Shown piece after piece: positions 50,197 through 60,757 of a stretch of DNA of 64,000 bases (its first letter is position 1; the number at the start of each line of letters is the position of its first letter). Made by a program: the position numbers and the translations under genes. The stretch comes from Emiliania huxleyi CCMP1516 (lineage: Eukaryota > Haptophyta > Isochrysidales > Noelaerhabdaceae). The stretch is from the NCBI RefSeq assembly GCF_000372725.1, contig NW_005202427.1:72407-136406 (forward strand), in the 5' to 3' direction. The notes beneath the pieces were generated by a model that saw only the letters and a list, made by a program, of their open reading frames with translations, made no database searches and had not been told where the DNA came from.

Positions 50197-50943
50197 TTAT
50201 AGAAGCCCCTCAGCCGGCGCGGCGATCCAAGACCGCCGACTGGCCCGGCGTGCAATGAGCACTGAGAGCAAGCCAAGGAGCGCGAAGACAAGTGTGCCAG
50301 CCAGAGACACGGGCGCGATTTGTGCGCTTCGATTAATGGGCGCGCCACCATCCACCAGGAAACCAATGCTGGGTTTCTTCCAAAAGTTGACCTTGACGTC
50401 ACGTTGCGCGTCTTCGACTTTGATCACCTCTGCCACCCCGTCGTAGCTGTCGCTACCACCCCAATTCTCGACGTCCCGCTTCACCTTGTACGTGGTCCAG
50501 CCTGGCTGCCGCTCAATCGTGACCTGCGCAACCTCATCTGAAGCAAATTGTTGCTCGGTGCAGCACCAGCAGCTCGGCGATTCCCCGGCTGTGCTGGGGA
50601 CAAAAACAGAATAGATGCCGAGGCACTCGATGCTGCCTCTCACAGCCGCATCACAAGTGGCGTTCGGCAGTTCCGTCGGCGCTGCGGGCGGCAGTGGCAC
50701 ATTCTTTGGCCTTTTCCGCTCTGGACAGCCGCCCAGAGAGTTGAGCTTGTAGCCTGGCCAAGTGCCCGTTGTGATCTTTGCCTCTGCTTTGGCTATAGCC
50801 GCCGCCTCCTCCTCCTCGGTCCAGAGCGGGCCCCAGTCCCATTCCCCGTCATCGTCCCACCCGACCCCGCCCACCGAGCCTCCGAAACCGCCCCAAAAGC
50901 CGAGCGGCATGACGCCCCCGACCAGACAGAGGCCGATCAGCAT
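50197..50943 (-). CDS. Type I membrane protein, unknown function
   Basis: Single exon, 248 residues. A short hydrophobic start (MLIGLCLVGGVMPLGFWGGF) may be a signal peptide. The middle is polar with paired Cys (NATCDAAVRGSIEC, SCWCCTEQQ) and N-glycosylation sequons, and a C-terminal membrane helix (SLAGTLVFALLGLLSVLIA) is followed by a basic stop-transfer stretch ARRASRR. Likely single-pass with most of the protein outside or in the lumen. No family recognised. Confidence 0.6.
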   Translation of the reverse strand: MLIGLCLVGGVMPLGFWGGFGGSVGGVGWDDDGEWDWGPLWTEEEEAAAIAKAEAKITTGTWPGYKLNSLGGCPERKRPKNVPLPPAAPTELPNATCDAAVRGSIECLGIYSVFVPSTAGESPSCWCCTEQQFASDEVAQVTIERQPGWTTYKVKRDVENWGGSDSYDGVAEVIKVEDAQRDVKVNFWKKPSIGFLVDGGAPINRSAQIAPVSLAGTLVFALLGLLSVLIARRASRRSWIAAPAEGLL

Positions 50944-51818
50944 GCTGCTTCCGGCCTCTGTGGTAAAACGCTTTGATATTTGTCGCGCTCGCTTTTCTTC
51001 TCGACCGTTTTAGCCCCAACTGATCATGAAAGGGGGGACGTGGCCCTGAGTTATGTGTACGCCAACTGAGGGTGTGTGGCAGCCAAGCTGGCTATGTGTC
51101 TTGTGAGCTTGTTTGTGTCTGTGTGTCGCTCGTGCGTCTCGTCATCATCTGTCTCGCGTCCACCCATACCGAGAGAAGAACTCTCTCCCCATATCGCGTT
51201 GGTGTCCAGTCCGAGCCTGGCTGTTCTTCACCTTCCTAACTAACTAACTGATCATGTCCGTTCTCCCCCTCTGGACCAAAATCTATCTTCGGGTATGTTC
51301 GTAGAGCCGCATGACTGAATATCTCGAGCGACTTCTTTCTTGTTCCCCGACGACGCTTGTTCTCCGAGATAGATGTGTGTGGTCCTACCTACTTACTAAG
51401 ATCTAAGTAAGGAGGAGAAGAACAGCCAGGCTCGGACTGACACCGGCGCGGCGACAGGCAGGAGTGACGGCACTACCCCCCCCCCCCCTTCGCCCTCCCC
51501 TCGCGACTTGCTTGGGTAGTTCACATAAGCGCCACAACCCCGGGCCCGAACGAAATCGCACAGAGACATGCATGCATGCGTAGAGTTCACACATCACAGC
51601 TCTGGACCAGGTGCTTGATTACGTTACCGGATCCCAGCGATAAGCTCCCGAATTCCGGAATCCGGCCGCCGATTCCGTTCCCATGCAGGTGTCATCATGC
51701 ATTTCCTATAAGGAAACGACCATCAGGAAACGACCATCTGTAGAGGCAATCGCCGTCCGGAGGCTTCCTTCGGTCGTCCATTGCTGCGATTTCGCCGTCG
51801 TAGTGGCCGTCGCCCGAG
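50944..51818. repeat. Intergenic with family 4 repeat
   Basis: 51030-51240 is the second copy of the family 4 repeat. Beyond it lies GGTATGTTCGTAGAGCCGCA, related to a word near 30605, and a small inverted family 4 piece at about 51417-51445. A C run lies near 51478. No gene. Confidence 0.7.
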
Positions 51819-53588
51819 ATGACGGCATCCGAGGCCGGGTCCTCGGGGGAGGAGGTGACAGGGGAGGTAATGACGCGGGAGGAAGAGCCGAAGCAAGCGG
51901 ACTCTTCAGACCCGCCAGACAGTGATGATGATGGCATTGATCGTGCAGGCGCATTTGATGTGGAGAGCCCGAGCCGGTTTGGAGCGCCGCCCAAGCACAG
52001 TGGTTGTAACTCCAACACGCCAGGGAACAAATTCCGGATCAAGAGCAACCAGATGCGGAACCGGTCCGTCTCACACCCGAATCTCTCCAGCGAGGCCCCC
52101 AACAGTGGCCTGCAGACAGCCCCGAGGCGGCGGCTGATTGGGTTTGGGTCCAAGCTGCCAGGGCAGCAGGAAATGGCGGCTCTCCGGGCGCGGCAAGCGG
52201 CAGCCGAGCTGCTTCCCGCCATGCTTACCTCCGCTCTCTTCGCTACGCTCCTGCTGCTGCACCTGGGCCGCGTCCTCGCCTGCAGCTCGGGCACGCCGCA
52301 AAGCCTGAGCGCGCTGATGCCAAGGAACTGGGACTGGAAGTGCGTCGGGGACCCGATCATGAATCGCCGCTTCGTCCCATTGCACGCGCTTGCTGTCTGC
52401 GTCTTCTGCACCCGCTTCGTGCTCGAGCTGCGGAGCTGCTTTCAGTTCCTGCGCCGCAGCTGGAGGCTGCGCGCCTCGGATACAGCGCAGGATGCAGCGA
52501 TGCGGCTGGGTGCGCCGACAGCGCCCCTGCGACCTAGCCTACACACGCAGCGAGTCCCCGCTACCCCTCACCCCTCCACCCCCCCCCCCCCCCCCCACCC
52601 CCCCCACCCCACCCCCCCACCCCCCCCACCCCTCTCACCGCCTCGATCACGGCGTGCAGGGGAGAAGCTCGAGCAGTGGCGTTCCCACGCGGCAAGCGTT
52701 GGCCAAGACAGCACCAAGGTGCTGCTCGCGCGGCTCGCGGAGGTCTTCATCGCAGTGTACACTCTTTGCCTCTTCCCACCCATCGAGGATATCACATACG
52801 CACCCAGCTCGGAGCCGTCGATCGTAAAGTTGACCCCGGGCCCGTCGCGTCCTTGCGTGGACACGTCCAACCAATGCGGTGACTGGGCTAAAGCGGGCGA
52901 GTGCGAGAAGAACCCGCGCTTCATGCTGAGGACGTGCTCAAAAGCGTGCGGCGGGTGCGGCGCGACAACGTCCGCCCCCCAGCCCACCGTCGAAGACCGC
53001 GAACCGTGGTGGCTCGGGACTGAATACTTCTACGAGCCGTGGCCTGAGGAGGCCCCTCGGACGGTCGCCTTGTTCGCTGGGAGCCTGCTGCTGGGGCTGG
53101 CTGCCTTGAGGCTGCTCGCGCCGCCGCGTGCTGTGCAGACGGCGCGCGGCTCCGCGCATTCCATTCGTACCCCGCCAGCTAACGACCCTGAGCCCGTCTT
53201 GCCTCCCGCCCCCTCTCAGATCCTCATCGGCCCTGCGCACTACTTGCTGCTGATCGCGCAGCTCATCCTTGCGGTCGGCACGGCGCTCTGCCGCGCGCCC
53301 GCCGTAGCGTGTGCCATCATCAGCGGCGCCGCAAACGCAATCCGCTGCCGCATCATCATGTTCCTCGGCGGAACAGCTCCCGCCGTGGCTGAGGAAAAGG
53401 CTGCTACCCGGGTGCCGAGCCCTGCGAGGTCGCACAGCGAGCCCTCGCCGCGACGGCGCCTGAGCAGGTCATCGAACCAGACCCCGAGGAAGGCAAGGCT
53501 CAAGTCGCCGCCCGTGATGACGGAGGCCGATGTGACCGACTGCAGCAGCTCTTCCCTCACGGCCGATGAGGTCTCTAAAGACAAATGA
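51819..53588 (+). CDS. Multi-pass membrane protein with ShKT domain
   Basis: Predicted about 539 residues if the intron 52510-52659 (GTGCGC...GTGCAG, 150 bp, phase-preserving) is removed; unspliced, the frame stays open through a poly-Pro tract. The N-terminus is acidic and phospho-site-like. Hydrophobic helices include LLPAMLTSALFATLLLLHLG, VPLHALAVCVFCTRFVLE, VALFAGSLLLGLAALRLLA and YLLLIAQLILAVGTAL. Between them is a ShKT-like six-Cys module (CVDTSNQCGDWAKAGECEKN then CSKACGGC), usually extracellular. The tail is Ser/Arg-rich and likely cytosolic. Function unknown; ShKT modules often bind channels or proteases. Confidence 0.65.
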   Translation: MTASEAGSSGEEVTGEVMTREEEPKQADSSDPPDSDDDGIDRAGAFDVESPSRFGAPPKHSGCNSNTPGNKFRIKSNQMRNRSVSHPNLSSEAPNSGLQTAPRRRLIGFGSKLPGQQEMAALRARQAAAELLPAMLTSALFATLLLLHLGRVLACSSGTPQSLSALMPRNWDWKCVGDPIMNRRFVPLHALAVCVFCTRFVLELRSCFQFLRRSWRLRASDTAQDAAMRLGAPTAPLRPSLHTQRVPATPHPSTPPPPPHPPHPTPPPPPPLSPPRSRRAGEKLEQWRSHAASVGQDSTKVLLARLAEVFIAVYTLCLFPPIEDITYAPSSEPSIVKLTPGPSRPCVDTSNQCGDWAKAGECEKNPRFMLRTCSKACGGCGATTSAPQPTVEDREPWWLGTEYFYEPWPEEAPRTVALFAGSLLLGLAALRLLAPPRAVQTARGSAHSIRTPPANDPEPVLPPAPSQILIGPAHYLLLIAQLILAVGTALCRAPAVACAIISGAANAIRCRIIMFLGGTAPAVAEEKAATRVPSPARSHSEPSPRRRLSRSSNQTPRKARLKSPPVMTEADVTDCSSSSLTADEVSKDK

Positions 53589-55714
53589 TGATCCCCTCTG
53601 TGCCGAGTATTGCATGAAAAACGCAAAAACCAAGTAGTCTTGGGTGTAGCCTAGCTTGGGTGCCGGGTGTACTTTCTTTCTTTTGAAATGCTGCGGGGAG
53701 TTTTCTCTGGCTATCCCCCAAAATAAAGAAATCGACCCGAAATCGCCTCTCCAGTGAAAACACTCTCCCCACAAGTGTGTCTCAAGCCGCGGTGTTCTGG
53801 CTACTGGTGCTTAGAGGTGCCGAGAGGTCTGTAACCTAAGGTCTCAGTGCAAGGTCTAGGCGGAAGGACTGTGGCTGCAGGAGCAGGTACCCATCACGGT
53901 GTTCACGCATCACCCCATCAGGCATCAGCCATCACTTTTACCTGTGTGTGGGGTGAATCAGAGATTTGTGTCGTTACGCAGCCCAGGGATTTTTGTTTGA
54001 GTTTCCCAAGTTTTAGGGGGGTAGGTAGGTACTAGGTAGTCGTGCTCGTGGGGCCCGGCAAAAAAGTCGCAGTCTCAGCCTGCAATTCTTCTTCTCGTGT
54101 GCGAGGTCTCGTAAAATTCTTCTTCTGGCGGACGTGCTATACAGAACAAGCTGACGCGGGCCCAATACCTCGATGAGGTGACTTCGACCACTAAGAACTG
54201 GCTGGGGCTGCAGAAGCCAGAAGCAGCGTATCTCGGTCGTTCTTCACACGGCAATCGCAGAGCAGATTGTGAACGAGCTTGCCTGTGGCGGGGGCGGGCG
54301 GGTGCACGGAGCTAAGTGCCTCGCCGCCCTCGCGGGAGTCGCTTAGGCGGCTCCCGAGTGTACCTGTGTTAGTCCCAGTGGCCCAGTGCGCGCCAGTCCC
54401 GTGCTTTGTAAAATTCTTCCCAGGTGTAGTTTATTTTTGCTTGGCCGGCACTCATGATGAAATTCTGCAAAACCCCGACCGGCCCCTGCCCTGCCCCTAC
54501 CTACCTACCTACCTACCTACCTACCTACCCTACTTATGGGAAACTCAAAAAGAAATCACGGGATGGGTGAAGGTGGGGTACTATACCAACTAAAGTGATG
54601 GGTTGGTGGTACTCTCCTGCAACCACAGTCCTTCCTGTGACATGGCAGGCCACTCTCAAGCCCTATACATGCATGCATCAATCAGTCAGATCACCCACTT
54701 GGGGAGGGTTGACATCGTGGTTTCCGCGGAAAATTTCTTTTTAAAAGTCCAGCGTGAAGAGAGGGAAAACCCCGACGCGAGGGCCGAGACCTACCCTACC
54801 TACCCCGTCATCAGTGCCGCCGAAGGAAAAATAATACTCAGTGTACCCCATGTATCTTTGTAAGTATCGAGGTCTCGTGACTCGCGGCGAGCCGAGCCAG
54901 GCCACGGCGGGGGGCTCGGCCTGCTGAGAGAAGACCTTCCCCGACGGCAGTGACAATTTACCCGACATCAATCTTCGACGGCAAGCTCGAGAACTGCGCC
55001 TCCAAAGTCGCCCAGATTCGCCTCTCGCGGCGCGCTGAGTTAGTATCGCCGGTGCGCCAGCCGGCTCTGCTCCACAGCAGGGCATGCCTGACTGGCTCCT
55101 GCTAGCCGTGCGTCCTGGTGGCATCCATTGCCAGCTCAGGTAGCCTCAGGAGGTCGCCTCGCGCACAACTCGGCGCCGCACAGCACCGCTCCGCGTTACT
55201 ACCGAGTTAGTATCGTCGACCCACAGAGACTGCTCTTCTGTAGGTGGAGCCGACAAACGCCGGCCGGGTCGCCCCCATCGCCGCCGCCGGGGCGGCGGCG
55301 GCCTCGGCGGACCATCCGGCGCGCCGCGCGCCCGACGGGGAGGTGTTCACCACTCCTGGCTCCTCACCCCGCCACGCCTTCGTGCAGACGCCGTGGCACC
55401 CGCCTCAGGCGCCGCTCGGACTCGGTTGACGGCCGCCCAAGTGCTTGGCTCGTGCCCAGCCGACCGGCAGGCGATGCCCACTCGCTGCTAGGCTAATCTC
55501 GGGCTGTCCGGCGTCAGTGTGGTGCCGTGAGGGGCGCCGCCCCCAAAACTACGACTATTAGTACCGAGCGGGGGCAGTGCATTTAATTCTGTCAAAAATC
55601 GAAATGTGCTCCGTGGGACGTATTGGGCTAGGATCATACGTCCGGGAGGCCCCCCATGCGTGCCGCAACGACCCGCAGTTCTGGTACCACTCTGTTCACG
55701 TTCACAGCTCTTAA
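53589..55714. other. Long intergenic region with possible gene remnants
   Basis: About 2.1 kb. (CCTA)n microsatellite at about 54500-54530. A plus frame near 54960-55107 reads SIFDGKLENCASKVAQIRLS and another near 55240-55427 reads RVAPIAAAGAAAASADHPAR; both have coding-like character but no start, and GAGTTAGTATCG occurs at about 55038 and 55203 between them. They may be exons or remnants. A copy of GCGCGCCAGTCCCGTGC lies at about 54390. Confidence 0.4.
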
Positions 55715-56633
55715 GTGTGCCATAACTCCGATCATGAGGTAGACGCCTGTGCAGCCAGCCACAGGTGGACAGCAATGTCAATGTCCCAGAACGTTAGCCT
55801 GCCACAGATCTTCTTGGTCGGAGTTGGCTACTGCCGCGAGTCACGCAGCCTCGCCCACGTCAACTCGTGGGACGATACGATTGAGTCATGCCTTGACCGG
55901 CACGACTGTATCGCCCGCTGCTATGCCTTCCGGAGCTGTGTCGCTGTGGCGTGGGCCGCGACGCCCAAGTCCGACCACTCCCAGTGTCGTGAGCTAGGAA
56001 AGCCGCGATGCGTCAACTACATCACCTACTCGGGGCAGCTTGCTGGAGGAACCGACTCCCACGCCCGAGAGTACGAGTGCCTGAGCCGGTACGCGGCCCT
56101 GCCGGTCGCGCCCTCGCTGCCTCCTATGCCGTCGCCGCCGCGGCCGCCTGTGCGCCCGCCACCCGCGCCCGTCGTGCGGGCTCCGGCTGACATCACTGGC
56201 ATCGTGAGCCTCGCCGTGTGCGTCCTCCTGCTCTACCTCGTGCTCGAGGCGGTGCGGCCAATGCCGCTGTCCGGAGAGCAGGAGGCGGCGATCCGCGACG
56301 TCTTCCGCACCTTTGACAAGGACCGCTCGGGTGCATGCCGCCACCAGGAAGCCGCAGCATCCTCGCCCACGGTCTCATTGCGACCCCCGCCGCCGCCCGC
56401 CTGCCGCCGCAGGCACAATGGATGCCAAGGAGGTGAGCAGGGCGTTGGAGGCGATGGGACTCGACCTCAGCCGGCAGGAGGCGAAGGGGGTGCTAATGCA
56501 GCTCGACAAGGACGGCAGCGGTGCGCTCTCCTTCTCCGAGTTCCGCACCTTGATGCACTCAGCGTGTGGCGGGCTGCGCGGGCTGCCATCGCTACGGAAG
56601 AATCTGCAGCGGCTCAAGACCGGGCTCGTGTGA
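55715..56633 (+). CDS. Membrane protein with PAN/apple-like domain and paired EF-hands, two exons
   Basis: Exons 55715-56330 and 56413-56633 join in phase (intron 82 bp, GTGCAT...CGCAG) to about 278 residues. The N-terminal part has spaced Cys and aromatic residues (VGYCRESRSLAHVNSWDDTI, CIARCYAFRSCVAVAW, HSQC) like a PAN/apple extracellular module. A Pro-rich linker and one membrane helix (GIVSLAVCVLLLYLVLEAV) follow. The C-terminal part is calmodulin-like: EF-hand 1 FDKDRSGTMDAKE is created by the splice, and EF-hand 2 is LDKDGSGALSFSEF. Both loops have all calcium-coordinating positions. The start is uncertain: no signal peptide is seen, so an upstream exon may exist. Confidence 0.72.
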
Positions 56634-57124
56634 TGCGGGCTCGGCGCGCGCGGCCAGTGTGAGATCATTCTCATCGGCCGCCGTCCCGTGGCCATCGCCG
56701 ACGGCATGACCATGATGGAAACGCTGAGACTTGAAATGTGCATGTTGCATGAGAAAATGTGCTGAACCTGGCATACACTCTATACGTGTGTCTTAAACAC
56801 AGACGAGTAGTACTGTATTACTGACTGACGTATTGCTGTATTGCTGCTGAGTACTCGTGCCGCCGATCTTTGCCGATCTCCGCCAAGCTGAAGTGCTCCG
56901 CGCCAATCTCGCCGCCAATCTCGACACAGGCACGTGGGAGTCGCGAAAGCTCGCCTTCGGCTTCGCGCGAAGCCGAAGCCGTCTCTCGCACCTCTGCCAG
57001 AGCTCATGCTCTAGCCCATGCTCTAGCTGCAGCGCAACATCACCTCTCATCTCTCCTCGGATGCGCCACAGCGACACGAAAACTGAGCAAGCAGATGGTG
57101 GCTAGCCGGATCACCTTCACTACG
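56634..57124. other. Intergenic
   Basis: About 490 bp without a supported gene; AT-rich words near 56740-56840 and GCCAATCTCGCCGCCAATCT near 56905. Confidence 0.5.
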
Positions 57125-57418
57125 TCACTTTTCTTGCCGCCTCGCCTCCACTTCTACGCTCTCCTCGTGCTGCAGCTTCATGCTACACGCGAACAGCGCG
57201 GTGGCTGTTAAGGCCATCAGGGCTCCGAAGCTGCGGTACATGGACCTCTCATTGGAGTTGATCGCCTCTGTTCGCTCCTCGGAATTCAGCCACTCGGGAT
57301 CAGGGCGAGAGGCCGTCGGCGGATGCGACGGCGCGGCGGCGGCAGCCTCAGCGGCGGAGGGCGTTCTCGAAACTCCACGCACACGCGTTGCGAGGCAGCG
57401 GCGTGGTGCCCGCAGCAT
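57125..57418 (-). CDS. Small mitochondrial-type single-pass membrane protein
   Basis: 97 residues from a good ATG. The N-terminus (MLRAPRRCLATRVRGVSRTP) is Arg-rich and lacks acidic residues, like a mitochondrial presequence. A soluble middle (DPEWLNSEERTEAINSNERS) precedes one hydrophobic helix (FGALMALTATALFACSMKL) and a charged tail. The layout resembles small accessory subunits of respiratory complexes, but I see no motif that names it. Single exon. Confidence 0.55.
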   Translation of the reverse strand: MLRAPRRCLATRVRGVSRTPSAAEAAAAAPSHPPTASRPDPEWLNSEERTEAINSNERSMYRSFGALMALTATALFACSMKLQHEESVEVEARRQEK

Positions 57419-58061
57419 GTGCTATGGGATACGTCCCTATTCACAGCAGTGTGAAGGGGGCCCGGGGTTGTGCGTTTACGTGAAGGTAGCGATCCTGCAT
57501 TTTCTTCTATCAGTGTGCGTACGTCCCAGTATGGATTGGTGGTGCGTGACAACGATTGCAGACCGATTGTGAATTGCATGAAATCACTCTGAGACTGCGT
57601 CCAACGAACTCGGGAGCCGCGTCGCGGAAAGGGGGGAAACCCAAAAGACGCGTCGCTCGCACTCCGCACTAGAAAAGTCCGCTCAGTGTGCTCAGTGTGC
57701 TCAGAAAGCGCCGCATATGTGCATATGTATTTATTGTCTTGAGGGTTCTGGCTCCGAGCAGGTCATGGGAGATCGCGTTTCTACGGACACCCCTTACCCA
57801 GTAAACGGAGCGAGTTGCAGGATCTTTGAGCAGCGTTCCGCCCCTTCCGGCATCCGGGTGGTCGGCGACCGCTAAAGCCGTAGCAAGCAGCGCGCGTGCC
57901 GCGCGGGTCCTTCCCCTCCGACACGTTTACAGCTTTGTGTTTTCCTCTGCTTTCTCTCTCTCAACAGACCACAAAGCTCATAACGACCAAAACACCTCTC
58001 TCTTCTTCTTACGGCCGGGCAATCTGGGCGTGGGCCATACACAAAAGGCGTAAAGGCCTCG
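57419..58061. other. Intergenic between two minus-strand genes
   Basis: About 640 bp. AT-rich patch with GTGCATATGTATTTATTG near 57718. The upstream side includes the 3' flank of the acetyltransferase gene. No other gene seen. Confidence 0.55.
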
Positions 58062-59258
58062 TCAACCCGACAGCTCCTGGCTCACCTTTTTGAATGCTGC
58101 CAGGCCAGCATCACAATCCTCCTTGCTGAAGCTCGCCGAGACTATGACGCGCACCCTAGCCGTGCCCTTGGGAACCATCGGGAAGCAGATCGCGGAGGCG
58201 AACACGCCCTCCTCAAATAGCTTCGCGCTGAAAGACCTCGCCAGATCCTCATCGCGGAGCATGACGGGGATGATGGGCGTCTCGGAGTGGCCAATGTCGA
58301 AGCCGAGGTCGGTGAACCCCTTACGCAGGTAGTCCACATTCCCCCAGAGCTTCTGCACCAGGTGCTCGGACTCGCCCAACATAGTGACAGCTTCCAGCAG
58401 CGCGGCGGTGTCCGGGATGGTCAGCGCAATGGAGAACAGCCGTTGCCGAGCTCCCATCAGGTAGCAATCGATCAGCGGCTGCTTGGCGGCGATGAAGCCG
58501 CCCATGACGGAGAAGGCCTTCGACAGACTACCAATCTCGATGTCCACCTCGCCCTCGAGCCCAAAGTGGTTCACGAGACCCCGCCCGCCCTTGCCAAGCA
58601 CTCCTTCCCCGTGTGCGTCGTCCACCATCGTCAGCGCATCGTACTTTTTGGCCAGCTCAACTATCTTCGGCAGTGGGGCCAGATCTCCATCCATCGAAAA
58701 CACGCCGTCTGTGATGATCAATATGAGAGGGTGCTCTCCGTTGGGCTTGGGCTTCTTTTGGAGCTCCGACGCCGCGGCGAGCTTTGACTCTAGGTCGCTC
58801 ATGTCGGAGTGCGCGTAAGCAAACTTGTTGCGCACCCCGGCCACCCGCACGGCGTCGATGATCGACGCGTGGTTCAGTTGATCGCTTACCACGATGTCAT
58901 CCTTGTCCATGATCGTCTGCACCGCGGACGCGTTGGCTGCGTAGGCGCTGCTGAAGCACACCGCAGCCTCGGTGCCTTTGAAGTGTGCAATCTCTCGCTC
59001 GAGCTCGACGTGGAGGGCGTGGGTGCCCGCCAGAGTACGATAGCCGGTCCCCATGCCGTACTTCTCGATCGCGGCCTGCGCTGCCTGTTTGAGCCGCGGC
59101 TCTTCCGCAAATCCCAAGTAGTGGGACGAGCAGAAGTTGAGATACGACTTGCCCTCGATCTCAAGGTGAGCTCCCTGGCCCGAGCTGACGACGCGAGGGA
59201 CGGTCTTGAGCGCCTGGGCTGCGCTGAGCTTGTTCCAGAATTTTGCTGTCGTGGCCAT
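58062..59258 (-). CDS. KBL: Glycine C-acetyltransferase (2-amino-3-ketobutyrate CoA ligase)
   Basis: This PLP enzyme of threonine degradation cleaves 2-amino-3-ketobutyrate with CoA to glycine and acetyl-CoA. The chosen ATG gives 398 residues, the usual length. Diagnostic motifs: NFCSSHYLGFAEEPRL, YGMGTGYRTLAGTHALH, DQLNHASIIDAVR, VDDAHGEGVLG (the Asp that holds the pyridine nitrogen) and IGSLSKAFSVMGGF with the Schiff-base Lys. Other alpha-oxoamine synthases such as ALAS or BioF share the fold, but the motif spacing fits KBL best. No introns and no clear targeting peptide at this start; an in-frame hydrophobic extension upstream lacks an ATG. Confidence 0.88.
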   Translation of the reverse strand: MATTAKFWNKLSAAQALKTVPRVVSSGQGAHLEIEGKSYLNFCSSHYLGFAEEPRLKQAAQAAIEKYGMGTGYRTLAGTHALHVELEREIAHFKGTEAAVCFSSAYAANASAVQTIMDKDDIVVSDQLNHASIIDAVRVAGVRNKFAYAHSDMSDLESKLAAASELQKKPKPNGEHPLILIITDGVFSMDGDLAPLPKIVELAKKYDALTMVDDAHGEGVLGKGGRGLVNHFGLEGEVDIEIGSLSKAFSVMGGFIAAKQPLIDCYLMGARQRLFSIALTIPDTAALLEAVTMLGESEHLVQKLWGNVDYLRKGFTDLGFDIGHSETPIIPVMLRDEDLARSFSAKLFEEGVFASAICFPMVPKGTARVRVIVSASFSKEDCDAGLAAFKKVSQELSG

Positions 59259-59579
59259 GGTGGTCGCGGCGGCGAAAAGGACGTTCAAGGCGAACCATCG
59301 TCGCACGAAAAGAAATCAGATTTCGATCCGCTGTCAGGAAAATCCATCTCGCTGGCCTCTCCGCAGGCCCCCCCGACCGCGTCGAACTCATCGGCGCGGG
59401 CTCTCTCGGCGACGGGACCGGCCCCAGCTTCGGCTGAGGGCTGACAAGCTGCCGAGCCCAAATCACTGTGATCTGTGTGAGAGTGGTGATTTCTTGTAGA
59501 AGGTGGAGGGGAGAGAGCTTACCGGCGGGGCATGCAGTAGACATATAGATTACTAATCCTACGCACAGCAAGTACCCTA
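59259..59579. other. Acetyltransferase 5' flank
   Basis: No gene recognised. A minus-strand frame here has some coding look (PKLGPVPSPREPAPMSS) and might be a 5' exon, but no splice join is convincing. Confidence 0.4.
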
Positions 59580-59640
59580 CAGGGGTCCCGACCATGCGGA
59601 ATCGACCCTATCCAGTGCTCAAGTGCTCAAGTACCCTACA
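59580..59640 (+). repeat. Family 1 repeat, short end piece
   Basis: Carries ATGCGGAATCGACCCTATCC and AGTGCTCAAGTGCTCAAG, the end of repeat family 1 as at 17200-17290. Confidence 0.8.
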
Positions 59641-60757
59641 AAACACGCGCTGCGTGCGCACAGGGCCAGCGCTATCAACCATGCAATGGGGTGCGCGGCG
59701 GCTAATACTCAACAATCATGCAGGGTCGGAGCTCCACGCTCCACCAAACGGGCGGCTCTATGAACATTGATCATTGTTTCCCGACCGCTCACGCCGAGCG
59801 GCTCACCGGCCGAGCTCGACCCAAGGCCTTCTGTTGTATCTTTCTTTCTTTTCTTTTGCCGGTGGTGTGCTTGCGTGAGCCAGTCCACGCCCTTGTCGTG
59901 CTAGTGCTGTGGAGAAGTAGGTATTTTAAGAATTCTTTTTCTTGAGCCATAGAGAGAAAGAGAGAAATTTATTGAAATCGCGGAGAAGGAGGCCTGTGAA
60001 GGGGAACGGGTAATCACACCGTAAAATGACAGGCACGTTGTGCTGGGTTGTTGCGAGTATGAACAAAAGCGTCGAAAATTTTCTCGAGTTTGAGGCCCAC
60101 AGCCGGCGCGCGCTGCCAGGAAGCACCGCTCGCGTGTCGGCCGCACTCCCTGGCACCCAGGGAGTGCGGCCGACCGACCAGACCGAGTAGGCTCGACGCC
60201 GCGCTCGCTGTGGGGCTGCCACAAACTCGCCGCCGAGCATGCCACCGAAGGCGTCCCGTCGGAGGTGATGGAGTTTGAGACCTGAGGCTGCGGAGGTGAC
60301 GCCTGAGGTACCGGCCCGTGCACAGCGACTCAGCCGGCGACCGCCACGGGCTCAGACGAGACTTGTCGACGCGTTCCGGCTCAGCTTCACCGTGGTCATC
60401 GGGCGTCTGTCGACGTCAGGACCACCCATACAGCTCGCGGGTTTGAGGTCGCAAGAGCCAAGACGGTGGCGTTTGGACATCCCAACCATCACACAAGACA
60501 GCCTGTAGGTGATGGCGGGACGGCGCAGTGTTTGTGGCACTCGGCAGTAGGCACCCGCGGCACGGCCCCGCTGTCGGCTCTCGCGGGCTGCGGAACCGGC
60601 CCCAGAACGGGACGGTCCGGGCGAGTGTGGCAGCTCCTGCGCTAGTATGGGCACCCTCTATCATAGCACTACTTATCCTGGTCATTAGAGCTGCCAGGGA
60701 TAGCGTCAGGAGCCGGTAGGAGTCAAAACCCCTCATATATTTGAGACATCGTGGGGC
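59641..60757. other. Intergenic
   Basis: About 1.1 kb. It includes a copy of the GTGAGCCAGTCCACGCCC word near 59876 and the hairpin at 60136. Short frames near 60270-60650 look like noise. No gene supported. Confidence 0.5.
60136..60174. other. Perfect 18-bp hairpin with 3-base loop
   Basis: GTCGGCCGCACTCCCTGG, loop CAC, then its exact reverse complement. A 39-bp near-palindrome in otherwise non-repetitive spacer. Could be a mobile-element footprint, an RNA hairpin or a protein site. Confidence 0.9.

Noticed and set aside
51819..53588. ShKT protein translated straight through the poly-Pro tract
   Set aside because: The tract lies between a GTGCGC donor and a GTGCAG acceptor that keep the phase, so an intron is more likely, though retention is not excluded.
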